In this document: positions 6,213 to 9,210 of the stretch, one piece after another | How positions within the stretch are numbered: position 1 is the stretch's first letter | How the letters are laid out: each line of letters begins with the position of its first letter | Assembly (NCBI GenBank): GCA_964477455.1 | Contig: CAYZHG010000087.1 | Location: forward strand, 1 to 9,210 | Direction: 5' to 3' | DNA length: 9,210 nt | Source: CAIOJG01 sp964477455 | GTDB taxonomy: Bacteria > Patescibacteriota > Patescibacteriia > Magasanikbacterales > GWA2-37-8 | The notes under the pieces: model-generated | The model's database searches: none | Told to the model about the DNA's origin: nothing | Seen by the model: only the letters and a program-made list of their open reading frames with translations | Made by a program: the position numbers and the translations under genes

Positions 6213-6821
6213 ATGGCTAGAAAAATTGGTCCAAAACATAAGTTATGTCGCAAGTACGGTGAAAAATTGTGCGATTCTCCAAAATGCCCATTGACTAAAA
6301 GAGCTTATCCAGCTGGTCAACACGGCCCAAGTAAGAAACGTCCAAAGGTTTCCGGCTACGGCAAACAGCTTTTAGAAAAACAAAAAGTAAAAAGAATTTA
6401 CGGTATTTTGGAACGTCAATTTTCCAACTATGTTGCCGAAGCTTCTAAAAAAGTGGGCGACACTAGTAAAATTCTTTTGAATTTCCTTGAATCTCGTTTG
6501 GACAACACTGTTTATCGCGCAGGCTTGGCATCTTCTCGTGCTGCTGCTCGTCAAATGGTAAATCACGGACATATTACTGTTGATGGTGAAAAAGTAGATA
6601 TTCCTTCTTTCCGTGTTAAAGTTGGTCAAGTTATCGCCGCTAGCACAATTTCCAAGAGTAAAAAATTATTTGAAGGCATCACTGAGAAATTACAGAAAGT
6701 TGAGGCTCCTTCTTGGTTGGGTGTGGATAGTAAAACAGTTAGTGCCAAAGTTTTGAACGCACCAGCTGTTGAAAGTCCTAATTTTAATCCAAAAGTTATT
6801 ATCGAGTTTTATTCTCGCTAA
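6213..6821 (+). CDS. rpsD: small-subunit ribosomal protein uS4, zinc-binding type
   Basis: uS4 is a primary 16S rRNA-binding protein that starts assembly of the small-subunit body and in E. coli represses the alpha operon. The 202-residue length is normal. Residues 1-38 carry a zinc knuckle, here His9, Cys12, Cys20 and Cys25, followed by YPAGQHG. Relative to the four-cysteine Thermus form, the first Cys is replaced by His and the loop is shorter. The S4 RNA-binding domain is clear at about 90-150 (LLNFLESRLDNTVYRAGLA, AARQMVNHGHITVDGEKVDIPSFRVKVGQ). It lies between rpsK and rpoA, the standard order. Autoregulation by uS4 is possible, but no proven target site is visible here. Confidence 0.97.
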   Translation: MARKIGPKHKLCRKYGEKLCDSPKCPLTKRAYPAGQHGPSKKRPKVSGYGKQLLEKQKVKRIYGILERQFSNYVAEASKKVGDTSKILLNFLESRLDNTVYRAGLASSRAAARQMVNHGHITVDGEKVDIPSFRVKVGQVIAASTISKSKKLFEGITEKLQKVEAPSWLGVDSKTVSAKVLNAPAVESPNFNPKVIIEFYSR

Positions 6822-6839
6822 TTATAAATTTATTATCTT

Positions 6840-7631
6840 ATGGAGAACTTTCTTTTACCATCTAAAGTAGAATTTCATCAAGGCGAAACCGCTCTGACTG
6901 GTGCTTTGGTTATTACTCCATGTTTTCATGGATACGGCACAACACTTGGCAACGCATTGCGTCGCGTTTTGTTGTCATCATTGTCTGGTGGAGCTGTAGA
7001 AGCTTACAAAATCAAAGGCACACAACATGAATTCTCTACTGTTGAGGGTGTGCAGGAAGATATAGTGGAGGTAATGTTGAATTTAAAACAATTAGCAGTA
7101 AAAGTTTACGGTGACGAATCTGTTACTTTGAATTTAATTAAAAAAGGTCCAGGTCCAGTAACTGGAGCGGACATCGAAAAAAATGCCAACGCTGAAGTAG
7201 TTAGTAAAGATTTGGTAATCTGCAATCTTACTTCCAACAAAACTCTAGAAATGGAAATTATTGTTGGAAAAGGACGCGGTTTTGTACCAGTTGAAGAGAA
7301 AGATAAGAAAAACTACCCACTAGGCACAATCGTTATTGATTCTGTTTATACACCAGTGAAAGACGTTGGTTATAAAGTTGAATATACTCGTGTTGGTGAT
7401 ATTACTAACTACGAAAAATTAACTGTTAATATTGAAACGAACGGTACTATTTCCCCTGAAGATGCTGTAAACCAATCTGTAAAGATTTTGATCGATCATT
7501 TTTCAATTATTTTATCTAGTGTTGCTTCTACACAACCTGAAAATGTTGCACAGGAGCCCGAGGTAGCGGTAGATGAACCAGTTGAAGAAGGAGAGACAAA
7601 ACCAAAAAAGAAAGTTTCAAAGAAAAAGTAA
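6840..7631 (+). CDS. rpoA: RNA polymerase alpha subunit lacking the C-terminal domain
   Basis: The alpha subunit dimerises to scaffold beta and beta' during RNA polymerase assembly. The N-terminal domain is complete: HGYGTTLGNALRRVLLSS (30-47, the dimer and assembly core), VEGVQEDIVEVMLNLK, GRGFVPVEE, VGYKVEYTRVGDITNYEKL, and the closing helix SPEDAVNQSVKILIDHFSIIL. After about residue 229 only an acidic then lysine-rich tail of some 34 residues follows (EVAVDEPVEEGETKPKKKVSKKK at the end). The total is 263 residues, against about 310-330 for most bacteria. The helix-hairpin-helix alpha-CTD that binds UP elements and activators is missing. Only 22 bases separate the stop from rplQ, so no displaced CTD is hidden by a frameshift. 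Confidence 0.96.
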   Translation: MENFLLPSKVEFHQGETALTGALVITPCFHGYGTTLGNALRRVLLSSLSGGAVEAYKIKGTQHEFSTVEGVQEDIVEVMLNLKQLAVKVYGDESVTLNLIKKGPGPVTGADIEKNANAEVVSKDLVICNLTSNKTLEMEIIVGKGRGFVPVEEKDKKNYPLGTIVIDSVYTPVKDVGYKVEYTRVGDITNYEKLTVNIETNGTISPEDAVNQSVKILIDHFSIILSSVASTQPENVAQEPEVAVDEPVEEGETKPKKKVSKKK

Positions 7632-7653
7632 ATTATTAAGGATTTTTATTGAT

Positions 7654-8004
7654 ATGCGACATTTAGTAAAAAAAGCTACATTAGATCGTAAAACGGCTGC
7701 GCGTCGCTCGCTTTTGGCCAACTTAGCAGAGAGTTTGATTATCCATGAGAAAATCAAAACTACTAAAGCCAAAGCAAAAGTATTGCGCTCGCTTATCGAA
7801 AAATTGATTACAAAAGCCAAGACAAATGATTTGGCTACTCGTCGTCAATTGATGCGCGTACTTTATACCAACAACGCCATCAAAAAAATGTTGGAAGTGA
7901 TTGGTCCACGTTATGCCACTAGACCAGGTGGTTACACTCGTATTACCTTGCTTGGTGTTCGCAAAGGCGACGCTGGAGAAGAGGCGATGATCGAGCTTGT
8001 TTAA
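7654..8004 (+). CDS. rplQ: large-subunit ribosomal protein bL17
   Basis: bL17 binds 23S rRNA near the exit tunnel. The protein has 116 residues from the ATG at 7654, starting MRHLVKKATLDRKTAARRSLL and followed by the family core NLAESLIIHEKIKTTKAKAKVLR, LITKAKT and the C-terminal RPGGYTRITLLGVRKGDA...MIELV. A longer frame starting at 7573 lies inside rpoA and is rejected. AAGGA at 7638-7642, 11 bases before the ATG, is the only Shine-Dalgarno-like sequence in the operon and is placed slightly far away. Confidence 0.97.
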   Translation: MRHLVKKATLDRKTAARRSLLANLAESLIIHEKIKTTKAKAKVLRSLIEKLITKAKTNDLATRRQLMRVLYTNNAIKKMLEVIGPRYATRPGGYTRITLLGVRKGDAGEEAMIELV

Positions 8005-8020
8005 TAGATAATTGATTATT

Positions 8021-8380
8021 ATGGCTACTAATAGAAAAACAATCGAACTTGATGCAACTGGAATGGCTCCAGGTCGCTTGGCAACACAAATTGCCACATT
8101 TTTGATGGGTAAACACAAAGTAAAATACACTCCGCATATTGATGCTGGCGATAAAGTGGTAGTTACCAATGTTGATAAAATTGCATTCACTGGTAAAAAA
8201 ATGGAACAAAAAATTTATCGTCATCACTCTCTTCATCCAGGTGGTTTGAAAGAAAAGCAAGCCAAAACTTTGATGGCTGAAAGTCCAGAAGAAGTAATGA
8301 GACTTACAGTTGCTAAAATGTTGCCAAAAAATAGATTACGTGATCAACGCATGATCCGCTTACACTTTAAGAAATCATAA
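8021..8380 (+). CDS. rplM: large-subunit ribosomal protein uL13, short form
   Basis: uL13 is an early-assembly 23S rRNA-binding protein. The protein has 119 residues from the ATG at 8021; a TTG nine bases upstream is a poorer start. Signatures are LDATGMAPGRLATQIATFLMGKHK (from about 10), YTPHIDAGDKVVVTN, FTGKKMEQKIYRHH, HPGGLK and VAKMLPKNRLRDQRM. Most bacterial uL13 proteins have about 142 residues; here the N-terminal lead-in is shorter and the C-terminal tail (usually ending HAAQQP...) is missing. The core is intact. It is paired with rpsI, two bases downstream, as in most bacteria. Confidence 0.96.
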   Translation: MATNRKTIELDATGMAPGRLATQIATFLMGKHKVKYTPHIDAGDKVVVTNVDKIAFTGKKMEQKIYRHHSLHPGGLKEKQAKTLMAESPEEVMRLTVAKMLPKNRLRDQRMIRLHFKKS

Positions 8381-8382
8381 TT

Positions 8383-8787
8383 ATGACAAAACTTAGCACA
8401 ACTGATTCAAATCGCGCTGTTGGACGTCGTAAGCGTGCTTCTGCTCGTGTTCGTATCACAAAAGGTACAGGCAAGATCACTATCAATGGCATGGATTTCA
8501 AAGCATTCTTACCATATTTTGAATATCAAGATATCGTAATGGCTCCTCTGAAAGCTTTGGCTAAAGAAAAAGATTTAGATATTTCTTGTCTAGTTCAAGG
8601 TGGTGGAAAAAAGGGTCAAGCAACTGCAGTCCAGCTTGGTATTGCTCGCGCCTTGGTACTTTGGAATGAAGAGCTCAGAAAGACTTTGAAAACTCAAGGT
8701 TATTTGACTCGCGATCCACGCATCAAAGAAAGAAAGAAATTTGGTTTGAAAAAAGCGCGTCGTGCCGCTCAGTGGTCAAAACGTTAA
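8383..8787 (+). CDS. rpsI: small-subunit ribosomal protein uS9
   Basis: uS9 lies in the head of the 30S subunit, and its C-terminal tail reaches the P-site tRNA. The 134-residue protein shows AVGRRKRASARVRITKGTGKITING near the start, LVQGGGKKGQATAVQLGIARAL in the middle, and the typical end LTRDPRIKERKKFGLKKARR...QWSKR. The terminal Lys-Arg that contacts tRNA is kept. The start is two bases after the rplM stop, so translation is probably coupled. It is the last gene of the operon, with a terminator 19 bases after its stop. Confidence 0.97.
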   Translation: MTKLSTTDSNRAVGRRKRASARVRITKGTGKITINGMDFKAFLPYFEYQDIVMAPLKALAKEKDLDISCLVQGGGKKGQATAVQLGIARALVLWNEELRKTLKTQGYLTRDPRIKERKKFGLKKARRAAQWSKR

Positions 8788-8806
8788 TCGATTTTACAAA
8801 ATTTTC

Positions 8807-8841
8807 AAAATCCCTCAATTCAATTGGGGGATTTTTTTGTT
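8807..8841 (+). terminator. intrinsic terminator after rpsI
   Basis: Ten base pairs (8809-8818 with 8824-8833, one T·G wobble) close a TTCAA loop, extended by A/T pairs outside. The 3' side leads into a run of seven T. The design is close to that of the terminator at 154-185, including the wobble in the same place after the C-run. Confidence 0.92.
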
Positions 8842-8849
8842 TGATATTA

Positions 8850-8855
8850 TATAAT
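8850..8855 (+). promoter_or_regulatory. possible -10 box (TATAAT) after the operon
   Basis: A perfect TATAAT follows the rpsI terminator by nine bases. No good -35 box is present at the right distance, because that position is inside the terminator G-run. It could start a transcript near 8861 covering the last part of the window. Confidence 0.4.
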
Positions 8856-8861
8856 TAATAT

Positions 8862-9193
8862 GTTAGGCTTAAAATGCGTTTATCTTTTTGTTGGGGGTGT
8901 AACATGCCAGATAGATTGAATAGACCGTTGGATACAGACGTGTTCCAATGTTTCAACCTAGATCGCGCTATGCTCTTGGGTCATTGTTTGAAATATTTCA
9001 TGGTCGCTTCGGCGTTTAAAAACACGGAGTCACCTTGTTATAGTTGTGGACAAGGTTGGAATAATAGATATTGTTTCGGAAAGGGTAAACCGATTCCGGG
9101 GCAATTCGTACCCGCAAAAGATTTAAGCCTTGCTCGCTAACATGCAGGCACGAATGGTAAACGGGCGACCGCCACAAGTGTCGCCCCAATAAC
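8862..9193 (+). ncRNA. candidate structured RNA downstream of rpsI (unproven)
   Basis: This 332-base stretch is somewhat richer in G and C than its surroundings. TTGTTGGGG (8888-8896) can pair with CCCCAATAA (9184-9192) as a 9-bp stem closing about 300 bases. Internal hairpins are CGC-TTCG-GCG (9005-9014, a stable cUUCGg loop), a perfect 7-bp stem (9032-9038 with 9050-9056), and CGGAA/TTCCG with GG/CC inside (9077-9098). A competing 7-bp hairpin (9163-9169 with 9180-9186) shares three C bases with the closing stem. I find no landmarks of RNase P RNA, tmRNA or SRP RNA. The alternative is the protein reading at 8874-9140. Confidence 0.3.
8874..9140 (+). CDS. doubtful hypothetical cysteine-rich protein
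   Basis: This frame runs from ATG to TAA for 88 residues, 12 bases after the predicted transcript start. I do not recognise the product. It has seven Cys (two CxxC pairs, CWGC at residues 6-9 and CYSC near 54-57), many Gly and Pro in the last third (GKGKPIPGQF), almost no Glu and only one Ile, unlike the neighbouring proteins. Codons such as CCG, GGG, CCC and ACG are more common than in the operon genes. No signal peptide or clear membrane helix is seen. This mix fits either a small zinc-binding protein acquired from elsewhere or a chance open frame over a structured RNA. The paired elements listed for the same region make the second reading slightly more likely. Confidence 0.3.
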   Translation: MRLSFCWGCNMPDRLNRPLDTDVFQCFNLDRAMLLGHCLKYFMVASAFKNTESPCYSCGQGWNNRYCFGKGKPIPGQFVPAKDLSLAR

Positions 9194-9210
9194 AAAAAAC
9201 CCGAATGAGA
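9194..9210. terminator. possible half of a terminator cut by the window edge
   Basis: Six A followed by CCCG at 9194-9203 looks like the left arm of a bidirectional hairpin terminator whose right arm (CGGG and a T-run) would lie just outside the window. It could end a transcript from this side or from a convergent gene. Confidence 0.3.

Noticed and set aside
7723..8190. A 155-residue minus-strand open frame opposite rplQ and rplM, and similar antisense frames elsewhere.
   Set aside because: They lie opposite clearly conserved ribosomal genes and have no recognisable product or start signals.
276..9140. Use of TGA as a sense codon (as in Gracilibacteria/Absconditabacteria), suggested by the absence of any TGA stop.
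   Set aside because: All recognised proteins run full length with no in-frame TGA, so the standard code suffices. A small set of genes ending in TAA or TAG is expected in AT-rich DNA.
9141..9158. CATGCAGGCACG resembling CATGCAGGCTCG at 114-125, suggesting a copied piece of the zinc-ribbon gene.
   Set aside because: The match is short, lies in a different frame and is not surrounded by further similarity; chance is the simplest explanation.
8862..9193. tmRNA, RNase P RNA or SRP RNA.
   Set aside because: No tRNA-like end, no GAGGAAAGTCC-type P4 core and no GGAAGGAAGC-type SRP loop is present on either strand.

Overview
The window looks like part of a Patescibacteria (Candidate Phyla Radiation) genome, probably a Parcubacteria-type lineage. 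This is inferred from the gene set and style. DNA is AT-rich and genes are tightly packed. Several housekeeping proteins are short versions: an alanyl-tRNA synthetase without its C-terminal domain, an RNA polymerase alpha subunit without its C-terminal domain, and a short uL13. Start codons mostly lack Shine-Dalgarno sequences. The first gene is a zinc-ribbon protein of a kind I associate with this group. All sixteen reading frames called here, including the doubtful last one, end in TAA or TAG, and all run full length in the standard code.

Layout: (1) 1-138 is the end of a zinc-ribbon protein, followed by a strong terminator and a REP-like palindrome. (2) 219-1979 holds a promoter, an HD-domain phosphohydrolase and mnmA, three bases apart. 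mnmA carries a small palindrome of widespread REP type inside its reading frame. (3) 1994-4641 holds a promoter, a CBU_0592-like small membrane protein, a short alaS and a GtrA-family membrane protein, closely spaced. (4) 4710-8841 is an alpha-type ribosomal operon in the order infA, rpmJ, rpsM, rpsK, rpsD, rpoA, rplQ, rplM, rpsI. It has a good promoter in front of infA and an intrinsic terminator after rpsI. All nine genes are on the plus strand. (5) 8842-9210 is a slightly GC-richer stretch after the operon. It has one doubtful 88-residue cysteine-rich reading frame and several base-paired elements that could instead mark a structured RNA.

How the genes work together: nearly everything serves translation. 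MnmA modifies tRNA wobble uridine, AlaRS charges tRNA-Ala, IF-1 acts in initiation, and bL36, uS13, uS11, uS4, bL17, uL13 and uS9 are ribosomal proteins. RpoA links the operon to transcription.

The most interesting unexplained signals are two. One is a branched RNA fold of about 71 nucleotides between infA and rpmJ, closed by a 15-bp stem and followed by a T-run; it is a candidate attenuator or protein-binding leader. The other is the possible structured RNA after rpsI. No mobile element, CRISPR array, tRNA or rRNA gene was seen.
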